Positions 35,201 to 44,633 of a DNA stretch of 64,000 nucleotides are shown in pieces (within the stretch, counting starts at the first letter, position 1; every line of letters begins with the position of its first letter). Origin of the DNA: Gluconobacter cadivus (GTDB lineage: Bacteria > Pseudomonadota > Alphaproteobacteria > Acetobacterales > Acetobacteraceae); NCBI RefSeq assembly GCF_015244745.1, contig NZ_JABCQI010000002.1:1-64000 (forward strand), written 5' to 3'. The notes under the pieces are model-generated. The model had not been told where the DNA came from. It saw only the letters and a list, made by a program, of their open reading frames with translations, and made no database searches. The position numbers were made by a program, and so were the translations under genes.

Positions 35201-35649
35201 CGTTTGTCCTGACATCAACACAACGCAGAAAGGCGCTGGGACTTCGGACCGAACGTTAAACTGCGAGACGTTACCCTCACAGCTTTGCTGCCATCACATG
35301 CCGGTGAAGCTCATTGGCGTCTCTCAACGCTCCTGGTCTTGAGGACGTTCGAAACGAAAATCGACGGGCAACTTCCGGCCAATCGTTTTCAGAGACTGCA
35401 AAGCCTCTTCCTGGCTTTTGCGAGAAGGCTCCCGAACGTCCTTATCGTTCTCTTCCTGCATCTCAGCCCCCTTCCCTCTTCTGAGCTTTCAGTCGCCCAA
35501 ACACATGCGACCATATCGCTTTCATGGCGTCTTGACCTTACCAGAATGTCTGCCAGAATCTGGTCTGATATTAAGGCACGGAAAGACTGGCGTCGGCGTT
35601 TTCGACGTATTTTCAATGGCTTGGCTGCGGGACGCGTCCCGCAACACTA
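35201..35649. other. Right end of island 2; no gene; perfect 18-bp palindrome beside att
   Basis: About 450 bases without a defensible gene. Seven bases before the att repeat lies a perfect palindrome TGCGGGACGCGTCCCGCA (35626-35643). Island 1 also has a hairpin just before its right att, though of different sequence. Confidence 0.5.
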
Positions 35650-35674
35650 GGTTCGAGTCCCGCAGCTCGCACCA
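35650..35674 (+). repeat. att repeat 3 (right end of island 2)
   Basis: A 25-base exact copy of the tRNA-Leu 3' end (GGTTCGAG ... GCACCA). It marks the right boundary of the tandem island array. Beyond it the sequence is unrelated to the next bases after repeats 1 and 2. Confidence 0.88.
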
Positions 35675-36029
35675 TATATAAATTATCAAAAATAAACGTC
35701 TGTTAGGGTTTTCAGCAACCTGGAGACCCTCGACAAAAATCTTGCCAAAACCCATGCATGTGCGAGGTATGGACTTATCTCTTAGCTTTTCGAGTGCATC
35801 AGTCTGGACATGTCTTCATCGCAAGAAACATCCTCGCAGAACAAGGCGGTTGATACCTTTTAGGAGACTCTGGCCACTTCTGACCTACATCCTTGTCCAG
35901 CAGGACCTGTTCCAATCCAGTGGCCAGATCGAGCGTCTGCAACCGTTTTTTCTCAAACGCCTCTAACCATTAGATTGATACAATCTATCTCAAGGCACAC
36001 TGTAAAACTTCAAGCCTGCGATTAAAAAG
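35675..36029. other. Gap between island 2 and IS5 remnant
   Basis: About 355 bases with no supported gene. The DNA is AT-leaning and includes stop-rich frames in all directions. It probably represents chromosomal or mobile-element debris. Confidence 0.35.
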
Positions 36030-36448
36030 AATCCAGGGCGTCTAATCGATCGCACCAAAGGCAGTATGAATACCAAACTACATGCGGTCACGGATCAGAA
36101 CGGGCGACCGCTGAGCTTCTTCATGACAGCCGGATAGGTTAATGATTACACCGCAGTCTCTGCTCTGCTGGACAGCCTGCTGATGACACAGTGGGCACTG
36201 GCGGACCGAGGTTATTATGTTGACTGATACTGGGATACTCTAGCGGAAAAAGGGATCAGCCCCCGCATTCCGGGAAGAATATCCCGCGGAAAACCAGTAA
36301 AATACGACAAGCGAAACTATAAACACCACACCCGCATTGAGGTCATGTCTGATTACCTCAAGGACTGGCGGCGGTGTTAACATGCTATGATAGAAGCAGG
36401 ACCGTCTTTTTATCGGCTATATATTTTCCTGCAACCGTCACCTTCTGA
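36030..36448 (+). pseudogene. IS5-family transposase remnant
   Basis: The plus-strand reading gives LIDRTKGSMNTKLHAVTDQNGRPLSFF, then an in-frame stop, VNDYTAVSALLDSLL, ALADRGYY, another stop and a frameshift into YDRSRTVFLSAI. This is the DDE domain of an IS5/IS1031-group transposase of the acetic acid bacteria. At least two stop codons and one frameshift show that it is dead. It lies upstream of the glycosyltransferase. Confidence 0.85.
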
Positions 36449-36470
36449 CTATAAGTCATGAGCATTGTAA

Positions 36471-37337
36471 TTATTCGCGTGCAAGGTTGAACGAGGCACA
36501 ACTTTCAACGGAACCGTCATATGCGTTACGAGATTTTTGCAAGAAATCTTCCCAGACAGGTACATAAACTCCATAACCGGCAACATTCTGAAAAAACCAA
36601 TGTCTCCATGTATGGAAAACGGGGTCGTGCTCCCGATAGTGATGATCGTTTAACAAATTTCGGCTCGCAGGAGCTTTGGGGCCGTGGAAATGCACGATTC
36701 TGGCATCTGCATTAGTTCCCCAGTACGGCTTCCAGTTAAATTTAGCGGATAGTGGACTCCATTGGCTGTTATAAAATATTCTCAAAAGCTCCTGATCATA
36801 TCCAGAAATATGATTGAAATTATCGCAGAGAAATTCAACCATCGCCGGGAGATCATTGCGTATTCTTTCTAGGTTTAAAATCATAACCCCAGAATTCATA
36901 TCTGTGTAATAGTCCTGCTGACCAAACTGGCCGCAGGCAGCAAATATTTCAGGTTTGCAAAATTCAAGGCTTGGATTTTTAAGAAACATAACATCGCAAT
37001 CCGTATATAAAACGAATTTTTCATCATGCTCTAGTAAAGCTAGGTCCAGTCTCATAAAAGCCCCAGCAGCTGTATCCATATAGTTCGGCCATTCTGGTTT
37101 TTGCTTTTCTTGGGCTAATTTTAATTTTTCGTAAAAATGAATTCTATGATAAATAACCTTTACACCTTCCTTTCTCATTTCTTCAGTAAATTCACAAGGG
37201 TTTCCATCGAAGACCATATGAGGCACAAGGTTTGTGTTCTCGCGCGCAGAACGAACCGCAACTCGAATACAATCGATAAATCCATGATCTGGATCATTCG
37301 CTAAAGTCTTTTCTGTTATAGCAAAAAACCACTTCAT
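36471..37337 (-). CDS. GT8-like glycosyltransferase
   Basis: This 288-residue protein has a predicted Rossmann-type GT-A fold. A DxD metal motif lies in LYTDCDVMFLKN (D113, D115), followed by the GT8-type DMNSGVMILNLERIR, the acceptor/donor region YDQELLRIFYNSQW and a C-terminal HFHGPKAP that resembles the HxxGxxKPW end motif. A GAGGAAAC ribosome site precedes the start. It has no signal peptide and no sugar-biosynthesis neighbours. It probably transfers a hexose to a surface glycan. It is AT-richer than core genes and flanked by IS5 debris, so it was likely acquired. Confidence 0.8.
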   Translation of the reverse strand: MKWFFAITEKTLANDPDHGFIDCIRVAVRSARENTNLVPHMVFDGNPCEFTEEMRKEGVKVIYHRIHFYEKLKLAQEKQKPEWPNYMDTAAGAFMRLDLALLEHDEKFVLYTDCDVMFLKNPSLEFCKPEIFAACGQFGQQDYYTDMNSGVMILNLERIRNDLPAMVEFLCDNFNHISGYDQELLRIFYNSQWSPLSAKFNWKPYWGTNADARIVHFHGPKAPASRNLLNDHHYREHDPVFHTWRHWFFQNVAGYGVYVPVWEDFLQKSRNAYDGSVESCASFNLARE

Positions 37338-37469
37338 AACGTTTCCTCGATATTTACCTAGCGTTTTATCCGTTTGAGCATAGTATGGTTTAACCGTTTA
37401 TACAAATTGAGTGTGTGAAAACCCTATTGATTCTGATACATTTTTTTGTGCATCTATGCTTTACGTAGG

Positions 37470-38329
37470 TCACGTTGACAAAAGATCTACACGATCTGCG
37501 TGAGATCTGATTCACTATTGTCTTTAACGAAGGCGATAAGGTGGAGCGGGGATGGCCCGAGGAGATCTGACGGATCGGGGATGGGCGCTGATTGGTGCGC
37601 TTCTGCCGACTGAACGTGGCCGTTGGGCACGACCATCCGGAGATAACCGTCTATTTCTCAACGGCATGCTGCACGTCCTGCGCACGGGTTGTTCGTGGCG
37701 GGACATGCATGAGCGCTATGGCAAGTGGAACTCAGCTTATGTTCGGTTCCGGCGTTGGGCTGAACAGGGTGTCTGGGAGGCTCTTTTACAGACGCTGGTA
37801 GATCTGGGGCTGATCGATAACTGGCAACATATGGTCGACAGCACCGTAGGCCCCGCCCACTCACAGGCTATGGGCGCAAAAGGGGGGCTCATTCGGAGGG
37901 TTTTGGTCGATCACGCGGCGGCTTTACGAGCAAAATCCATGTCCGATGTAACAATCAGGGACGCCCTCTCGACTTTGTCCTGACCGGAGGTCAGGTCTCG
38001 GACTACAAAGCCATAAATGCCCTGATGAAGCTGCCGGTTCCAAACCTCAAAGTCATGCTTGGCTGATCGGGGCTATGACAGTGCCTGTTTCCGCCAGGAT
38101 CTGCTGCAGCGTGGTATTCTGCCGGTTATTCCATCACGCAAAGGCCGCAGTGCTCCACAGAGAACAGATTGGTGGCGTTACAGGGAGTGGAACCGCATCG
38201 AGCGGATGTTCAACCCCCTCAGGCAGATGCGCCGCATTTCAAGCCGCTATGACAAGACCGCTTTGTCATTCATGAGCTTTCTCCATATCGCAGCCGCAAA
38301 GCTCTGGATGAGATCTTTTGTCAACGTGA
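37470..38329 (+). mobile_element. IS5-family insertion sequence with 19-bp perfect ends
   Basis: An about 860-bp element bounded by perfect inverted repeats TCACGTTGACAAAAGATCT (37470-37488) and its complement (38311-38329). It contains a single transposase frame that is broken by frameshift. The transposase stop codon lies just outside the right repeat, as in other IS5 elements. Confidence 0.8.
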
Positions 38330-38334
38330 GCTAG
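37552..38334 (+). pseudogene. IS5-family transposase, frameshifted
   Basis: The N-terminal part MARGDLTDRGWALIGALLP ... (GC)SWRDMHERYGKW reads from ATG 37552 to about 37900. A frameshift then spoils the central DDE region: the frame carrying LDFVLTGGQVSDYKAINAL is different, and the end returns at ADRGYDSACFRQDLL ... YREWNRIERMFNPLRQMRRISSRYDKT. All parts of an about 260-residue IS5-type transposase are present. It is inactive unless programmed frameshifting repairs it. Confidence 0.85.
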
Positions 38335-38582
38335 GCTCAGGACTCATTCTTTGAGGTAGAAGATGACGCTTGCTGCGATGTGGATTGCGGACATGAATGT
38401 ATGAGCGCAGCGGTCATATCGGGTCGCAACACGTCGCCAGTCTTTCAGCTTTGCGAACATGTTTTCGATCAGATGGCGCTCAGACAACAAAAATACCTCA
38501 CTCACAGGCCTACCCTCCATCGGTAAGCCTGTGAATCACAACCTCTCGCTCAGTTCAATAAATTAATAGGTCCTGAGCCTAG
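38331..38582 (-). mobile_element. Internally deleted IS5-type element (MITE-like, 252 bp)
   Basis: CTAGGCTCAGGAC (38331-38343) and its exact complement (38570-38582) bound a 252-bp stretch. It holds only the C-terminal end of a transposase on the minus strand (MFAKLKDWRRVATRYDRCA...). In the middle sits a hairpin CACAGGC...GCCTGTG (38503-38533). It lies directly beside the preceding IS. Confidence 0.65.
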
Positions 38583-39314
38583 GCTTCTAATAAAAAAATA
38601 AACCCAATCCTGTTCAAAAATCAATGCAAACTAGCACGAAATTGGTTTAGAAATTTCAGGATAAGTATTTCAGTGTAATTTACATATTCTATGCTTCGTA
38701 GAGACGAAGGGTATAATTTTCAACATTTTATATAAGAGATTCACAAAGCCAAAGATATAATTAATAATTCAAAGAAATAGCATTACATATAAATTTAGAA
38801 AATTATAGATCCCATTGACAAATATATGCTTCCATATACAGTAATTGTTTATAAAACAAGTTCAGTATTATTTTTTCTACGCATTATCCAGATATCGGTC
38901 GGTATCAACTTTACCATGATAATAACTCACTTACGCGACAACAATTTTCATGACGTCGTCGAACTACGTTCGCTTTTATGCGAAGGGGAATTTATCTATT
39001 ATAATACTGATCTCAAATAATTTTTACCTCTTAATATTTATAAGAAAAATATGCAGAAATTATGTATGAGCGCAGAAAATAATCGAAAAACATTTCATAA
39101 AATATCAATTAATATTATTATACCGATAGTATTTAACTGTTTTTACTGCTAAATATACCCCGAGCAATGATTCATTCTGCCATATTGTTCTATTAATCAT
39201 CCATTTTCGAATCACGCATCAATGAATGTTTCTTCGGTCTTATCAATTTGTTTGTATCATTTGGATGGAACTTTTAGGGTCGATTCAACGTTGGGTTGAA
39301 AAAGGAATATATTC
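38583..39314. other. AT-rich leader region of the decarboxylase operon
   Basis: About 730 bases of very AT-rich sequence with no credible gene; one frame of 64 codons at 38826 has no supporting features. It holds the promoter(s) of the decarboxylase-antiporter operon. AAAGGAAT just before 39315 is the ribosome site. Confidence 0.4.
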
Positions 39315-42032
39315 ATGACCATCGGAATGTCTGAGCATCATAATTCCCATTCAATAATTGGGGAGGCGTTAGCTACTCCCGAACTGCGTTCAGATCTCTG
39401 GATATCCGTGCTTTATCAAGCTAGAAAATGGGAGAGGACACAGGAAGCACTTATAAAAGATAATCTAGCTAATGCATTGAAAAAGCTTGGAGAAATAGAT
39501 TTATATTTCGCCTATCCCGGATCTATTTTATTAAATCGTCTCAGTTATTATTTAAGAGAAAATGATCATAAAGGATTTTTACGTCTTTCCCAGTGTATCG
39601 CCACAAATATTATTTCGAAAAAATTTCACCGGGATGTCTCGGTTTGGGATATCGAAAATTATGAAGATGATCCTTTTAATAGACTACCTCAGGCAATATC
39701 ACGCATAAAAACGAAACCATATTTTGAAGTTCTGAGCGTTGTACCGCATGCTCGTTCACGTTGGCAGCATATTAAAGAGGAGGCGCGAGGCGTTAGGCGC
39801 TCTGAAGACGAATTCGTTTACGAAACAGTAGTTGCTGGCAGTGCCGTAGATGCATTAAAATGTATTATATTAAATTCTGATATTGAATCAGTGGTTTTAT
39901 ATGATGGATTCGAAAACGGTTACGATGAAAAAGATTCCTTCCTAAAAGTCTTCGAAGGGGTAATTGATTTTCAATCTTTAGATAATATCGATTATCTTTC
40001 TATTGGATTAGCACAAGCTATAAATAAAATAAGACCTGAACTTGATATTTTTCTATTAAGTGACCAAAATATAGAGAGTTTTTCCGGAAAAAAAGAAAGT
40101 CTTATTTTTAGCCGCATATTCTATCAAATGGAAGAACCTTTGGAAATTCATTTATCGATTATAGAATCGATAAATAATCGTTATAAGACTCCATTTTTTG
40201 ATAACTTAAAAAAATATGCCGAAAGACCAATAGCAACCTTCCACGCCCTACCTATTGCGCGAGGAAAATCCATATTTACTTCCAATTGGATCAGTGATAT
40301 GGGTGATTTCTATGGTCCAAATCTATTTCTTGCCGAAAGCTCTGCTACAACTGGCGGTTTAGATAGTCTGTTAGAACCTACAGGCAATATCAAAGATGCT
40401 CAGGACATGGCGGCAAAGGCCTTCGGAGCCGATCATGCATTTTTTGTAACGAATGGTACTTCAACAAGCAATAAAATGGTTCTTCAAGCTCTTTTGGTGC
40501 CTGGGGATATCGTCATACTAGACCGAAATTGTCACAAATCACACCATTATGGGTGTGTTTTAGCTGGTGCCCAACCCTACTACGTGGAGGCATTCCCTCT
40601 TGTAGAGTATTCTATGTACGGGGGCGTACCTATTAAAACAATAAAACAAAGCCTATTAAAACTGAAATCCCAGGGTGAAATAGATCGTGTTAAAATGGTC
40701 GATTTGACCAATTGTACATTTGATGGCCATGTCTATGACGTGCGACGCGTTATGGAAGAATGTTTGGCCATTAAGCCAGATTTGATTTTTCTATGGGATG
40801 AAGCTTGGTTTGGTTTCGCTCATTGGTCACCGCTGCTTCGTCAACGTACGGCCATGGGCGCGGCAGATGCCCTCAGCCAAGCATTAAGTCAGCCTGAGGC
40901 ATTGATAGCCTGGGAAGAGCAACAAAAAACCCTTGGAGAAAATCCAAGTGATGAAGCTCTACTTGAAAATCGTCTGATACCTGATCCACGGCTTGTAAAG
41001 ATTCGTGTATATCAAACTAATTCCATTCATAAATCTATGTCAGCCTTACGCCAAGGATCGATTGTTTTGGTGAAGGATATTAAATTTGAACATGTTGAGT
41101 CACAGTTTCATGAGGCTATTTTTACTCACGCATCAACTAGTCCAAATCTACAGATTATAGCTTCTCTGGATGTTGCTAGACGCCAGATGCAGCTAGAAGG
41201 ATATGGTCTCGTTGCCAACGCAATGAGAGTTTCTCTCGAAATCCGAAAGCAAATAAACAATCATCCCCTAATATCAAAGTATTTTAGGGTTTTAAATAAT
41301 TCTGAAATGATCCCTGAAAAATTCAGGGAATCCGGAATTTCGGATTATAATGACCCCAGTGTGAGCTGGATTGAAGCTATAGATGCAATCAAAAATGATG
41401 AGTTTATTATTGATCCTAGCCGTATGACGTTATCATGTGGACATGCGGGATTTGATGGTACTACATTCAAAAATATACTTGCTGATAAATTTAATATACA
41501 GCTTAATAAAACTTCAAGAAATAGCGTGCTTTTGCAATCAAATATAAATAATAATAGAAGTGATATTGCTCTTCTTTTAGGAGTTCTGAATGAAATTTCA
41601 ATGGATTTGGATAATAAATCACAGAAATTTGGCAAAGATTACCAAATCAATTTTCAAAAATCTGTGGATGAATTAATATTCGATTTACCGCATTTGCCGA
41701 ATTTTAGTAAATTTGACGATTGTTATCGTAGCAACCCACAATCTGACACGCTCCATGGTGATATTCGTCGCGCATTTTATGACGCTTATAATGAGTTGAA
41801 ATGTGAGTATATCGATCTGAATAGTACTGAAATTGAAACAAGACTGGAATCAGGCCCTGTTTTGGTTTCTGCTAATTTCGTTATTCCGTATCCTCCTGGC
41901 TTCCCGATCATGGTACCCGGGCAAGTCATTACCAAAGAAATTATCGAATTTATGAGAAAACTAGACGTGAAGGAAATTCATGGATTTAATAAAAACTTAG
42001 GTTTGAAGCTGCTGAAAACGGGATCTATTTAG
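39315..42032 (+). CDS. PLP-dependent Orn/Lys/Arg-type decarboxylase (large form)
   Basis: This 905-residue protein has an N-terminal receiver/wing-like region (about 1-310), the fold-type I PLP domain and a C-terminal domain. PLP motifs are seen: FVTNGTSTSNKMV, HKSHHYG, LWDEAWFGFAHWSP (D495) and SIHKSMSALRQGS, with the PLP-lysine K573. It is longer than LdcI/SpeC/AdiA (710-755). The substrate is not certain: the neighbour is an AspT-type aspartate:alanine exchanger, so an amino acid or dicarboxylate-linked cycle is possible. Low GC contrasts with the core genome. The next gene begins 45 bases downstream. Confidence 0.85.
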   Translation: MTIGMSEHHNSHSIIGEALATPELRSDLWISVLYQARKWERTQEALIKDNLANALKKLGEIDLYFAYPGSILLNRLSYYLRENDHKGFLRLSQCIATNIISKKFHRDVSVWDIENYEDDPFNRLPQAISRIKTKPYFEVLSVVPHARSRWQHIKEEARGVRRSEDEFVYETVVAGSAVDALKCIILNSDIESVVLYDGFENGYDEKDSFLKVFEGVIDFQSLDNIDYLSIGLAQAINKIRPELDIFLLSDQNIESFSGKKESLIFSRIFYQMEEPLEIHLSIIESINNRYKTPFFDNLKKYAERPIATFHALPIARGKSIFTSNWISDMGDFYGPNLFLAESSATTGGLDSLLEPTGNIKDAQDMAAKAFGADHAFFVTNGTSTSNKMVLQALLVPGDIVILDRNCHKSHHYGCVLAGAQPYYVEAFPLVEYSMYGGVPIKTIKQSLLKLKSQGEIDRVKMVDLTNCTFDGHVYDVRRVMEECLAIKPDLIFLWDEAWFGFAHWSPLLRQRTAMGAADALSQALSQPEALIAWEEQQKTLGENPSDEALLENRLIPDPRLVKIRVYQTNSIHKSMSALRQGSIVLVKDIKFEHVESQFHEAIFTHASTSPNLQIIASLDVARRQMQLEGYGLVANAMRVSLEIRKQINNHPLISKYFRVLNNSEMIPEKFRESGISDYNDPSVSWIEAIDAIKNDEFIIDPSRMTLSCGHAGFDGTTFKNILADKFNIQLNKTSRNSVLLQSNINNNRSDIALLLGVLNEISMDLDNKSQKFGKDYQINFQKSVDELIFDLPHLPNFSKFDDCYRSNPQSDTLHGDIRRAFYDAYNELKCEYIDLNSTEIETRLESGPVLVSANFVIPYPPGFPIMVPGQVITKEIIEFMRKLDVKEIHGFNKNLGLKLLKTGSI

Positions 42033-42077
42033 TCTTCTATATTAAGAGATCGGATTTGTGATTAAGGATATATTTTA

Positions 42078-43766
42078 ATGATTTTTCATTGGATTGCGGA
42101 AACGCTACGCGCATCACCAGAGTTAGCAATATTTCTAGCTTTGGCGATTGGTTTTTGGATTGGTTCCCGAAAAATCGGTGGCTTTAGCCTTGGAGCTGTA
42201 ACAGGAACGCTACTTGTAGGAGTTCTGATTGGACAATTAGGGATTATTATCTCGCCTCAAGTGAAATCAGTATTTTTCATTATGTTTCTTTTCGCTGTGG
42301 GCTTTGGTGTGGGTCCACAATTTGTTAGAGGAATTGCGAATAACGGTCTTCCGCAGGCATTATTCGCAGTTGTTATAGCCTCGCTATGTCTCGCTTGTGT
42401 TTATATCGCAGCAATTTTTTCTGGGTACGGACCTGGTATGGCAGAAGGTTTGCTCGCAGGCTCCCAAACAATTTCGGCATCAATAGGTCTCGCGACGGAT
42501 GCGATTAATCGTAGCTCGCTCTCTCCTGAGCAGGTTCAAGAACAGTTAAATGCTATCCCTGTTGCATATGCTGTAACATACTTATTTGGAACTGTTGGTA
42601 CAGGCTGGATACTGGCATTTTTAGGGCCCAAGCTCCTTAGAATCAATCTAGAAGAGGAATGCCAGAGATATGAACGTGAAATGAATATTAAACCTGTGAA
42701 TGGTAATTCTGAAACAGGATGGCACGAGCATATTATTCGTGCATATCGCTTGAAAACATTAGGAAAATTTGCTGGTAAAAGTGTTTTTGATGCAGAAAAA
42801 TCAACACAAGATAGAATGTTTTTGGAAAATATTCGACGTAATGGAAAAATAATTCCTTTTGATGAAAGTACTACATTGTCGGTAGGCGATTGCGTTGCGG
42901 TATCTGGAGCGCATGATGCTTTGGTATATTGGTCCAATCACGCTGAAGAGATTTCAGATCGCGAGTTAATAAATATTCCCATAGAAACAGTGAATGTTGT
43001 AATTACAAGTAAAAAAATCAATGGGCAACGTTTGGGGAATTTGGCCGAGTCCAATTCATCGCACGGTATTTACATAAATAATATTCATCGAGGATCTATG
43101 AACGTAGAGATTCCTTTGCTTTCAGAAACTGCTATATTTCGAGGGGATATTATAAATATCACCGGAAGCCGTAGAAATGTCGACAAATTAATTAGTGAGT
43201 TTGGATATGCGGATCGACCAACAGACGTAACCAGCATGGTTATGGTTGGAGGCGGGATATTTATTGGCGGGCTGATTGGATCTGTTGTGCTCCCGATAGC
43301 TGGTATTCCTATTACGGTTTCTGCTTCTGGAGGAGCCCTGATTGCAGGTCTTGTCTTAGGTTGGCTTCGTAGCGTCACGCCTAAAATTGGTAATATACCA
43401 AATGCTACTGTATGGTTTATGAATACTGTAAGCCTTAATATTTTTATTGCTGTAGTTGGGATTTCAGCTGGTCCTACCTTTATTAAAGGCCTGCAAGATG
43501 CAGGGTTAAGTGTGTTTTTGTGGGGAATTTTTTCTAGTGCGTTACCAATGATTCTTGCTCCATTAATAGGAAAATATATTTTCCGATTTGATCCAGCTAT
43601 AAACCTCGGTTGTTGTGGAGGCGCTAGAACAAGTACTGCATCTGTGGCAATGGTTGCTGACGTTGCGAAGAGCAATGTCCCTATGTTAGGGTATACTGTT
43701 CCTTATGCTGTAAGCAATACATTATTGACCATGTGGGGATTAGTTATTGTTCTTCTTCTTTCATAG
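42078..43766 (+). CDS. AspT/YidE-type amino acid antiporter
   Basis: This 562-residue membrane protein has two membrane halves of about 5 helices (1-170, 385-560) around a cytosolic middle with TrkA-C-like (RCK_C) modules, containing IPFDESTTLSVGDCVAVSG. This is the AspT (aspartate-alanine exchanger) family layout. The family exchanges the substrate and product of a decarboxylation, generating a proton-motive force. Spacing (45 bp) and joint low GC with the decarboxylase suggest one operon. An AAGGA ribosome site lies about ten bases upstream. The exact substrate is unknown. Confidence 0.85.
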   Translation: MIFHWIAETLRASPELAIFLALAIGFWIGSRKIGGFSLGAVTGTLLVGVLIGQLGIIISPQVKSVFFIMFLFAVGFGVGPQFVRGIANNGLPQALFAVVIASLCLACVYIAAIFSGYGPGMAEGLLAGSQTISASIGLATDAINRSSLSPEQVQEQLNAIPVAYAVTYLFGTVGTGWILAFLGPKLLRINLEEECQRYEREMNIKPVNGNSETGWHEHIIRAYRLKTLGKFAGKSVFDAEKSTQDRMFLENIRRNGKIIPFDESTTLSVGDCVAVSGAHDALVYWSNHAEEISDRELINIPIETVNVVITSKKINGQRLGNLAESNSSHGIYINNIHRGSMNVEIPLLSETAIFRGDIINITGSRRNVDKLISEFGYADRPTDVTSMVMVGGGIFIGGLIGSVVLPIAGIPITVSASGGALIAGLVLGWLRSVTPKIGNIPNATVWFMNTVSLNIFIAVVGISAGPTFIKGLQDAGLSVFLWGIFSSALPMILAPLIGKYIFRFDPAINLGCCGGARTSTASVAMVADVAKSNVPMLGYTVPYAVSNTLLTMWGLVIVLLLS

Positions 43767-43869
43767 TGCCACTTTCGCGTGAATATTTTTAATATTATTT
43801 ATTCAATTGAGAATTTACTAAATGCGTTTGCACTCCCTACAATCATACATGTCTAAGGGCCACGCCTCA

Positions 43870-44130
43870 CTAATCAGAGCTAAAAAATGAGGTAACAGCA
43901 AGTGCAATGGCTGAGAAGAAGGCTATCCAGCACCTGTCGTAGCGGGGCGCCAGTCTTTGATGCGTCCGCACATGCTCCCTATGCGGTTGCGCGATCTTTG
44001 GCAGCGCTTTGCGTATTTGGCAGCTTTGTTCCGGAATTTTGGCTGGGGATACAGGGTTTTCTGCCCTTTTTGTTCAAGGTATCCCCGAACAAGTTGGCGT
44101 CATAACCCGGGCCAGCGCGTAGACATTGGG
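43870..44130 (-). pseudogene. IS5-family transposase remnant (C-terminal end)
   Basis: On the minus strand, NRIGSMCGRIKDWRPA and then, in another frame, YDRCWIAFFSAIALAVTSFF give the usual C-terminal end of IS5-group transposases. It is frameshifted and lacks the rest. It is the right-hand mobile debris that closes the AT-rich accessory patch. Confidence 0.7.
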
Positions 44131-44633
44131 TTTGCGGCGACTCATTGAGCAGAACAAAAGCCCAAAAAACAGCCGTTTGCACCAGTATGTTGTGAAGCAT
44201 GGCGTTCATGCTGTCTTTCGTGTGCCCAATCAGGTGTTTCCCTCCCCCTTCTTTTTTACCTGCAGACTGAAAGCCGTACTGCATCGTTTATGTCACCAGT
44301 CACGATTTAGCGGCGTACCCACAAACACCGTCAGCGGCATTTTCGGGTATTCGGTCGCTTCAACTTTCTCGACCGTCCCTATCACGCAGTCCAACGCCAC
44401 ATGATATCCTGAATGCTTTGGCCAACCATCCCAGCCGTAAAAAATTCTGTACGATGCCCGCCATGATCAACGATGCATACAGCACGAAGAAAAAGGAGCT
44501 ATAGAACAGTATTTTACAAGTTTTTTACATAATCTAATTTTCCATTACACGTTATACAATCGCAACGTAGCTTTTCTCCGGCCTTCCCAATTCCCGCCCC
44601 TTCAGACCCGTGTGAGGGCAAGGATTGATCTCA
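44131..44633. other. Gap upstream of the TonB receptor gene
   Basis: About 500 bases. A minus-strand frame around 44280-44440 (GWPKHSGYHVALDCVIGTVEKVEATEYPKMPLTVFVG, broken further on) looks like a decayed gene end. The last 100 bases are AT-rich and probably hold the promoter of the saccharide-uptake operon. Confidence 0.35.

Noticed and set aside
5200-35674. CRISPR array
   Set aside because: Although the islands are rich in defence genes, no series of short regularly spaced repeats and no cas genes were seen.
38826-39020. Short frame of 64 codons before the decarboxylase
   Set aside because: AT-rich chance frame with no ribosome site and no homology visible; possibly part of a leader, but not supportable as a gene.
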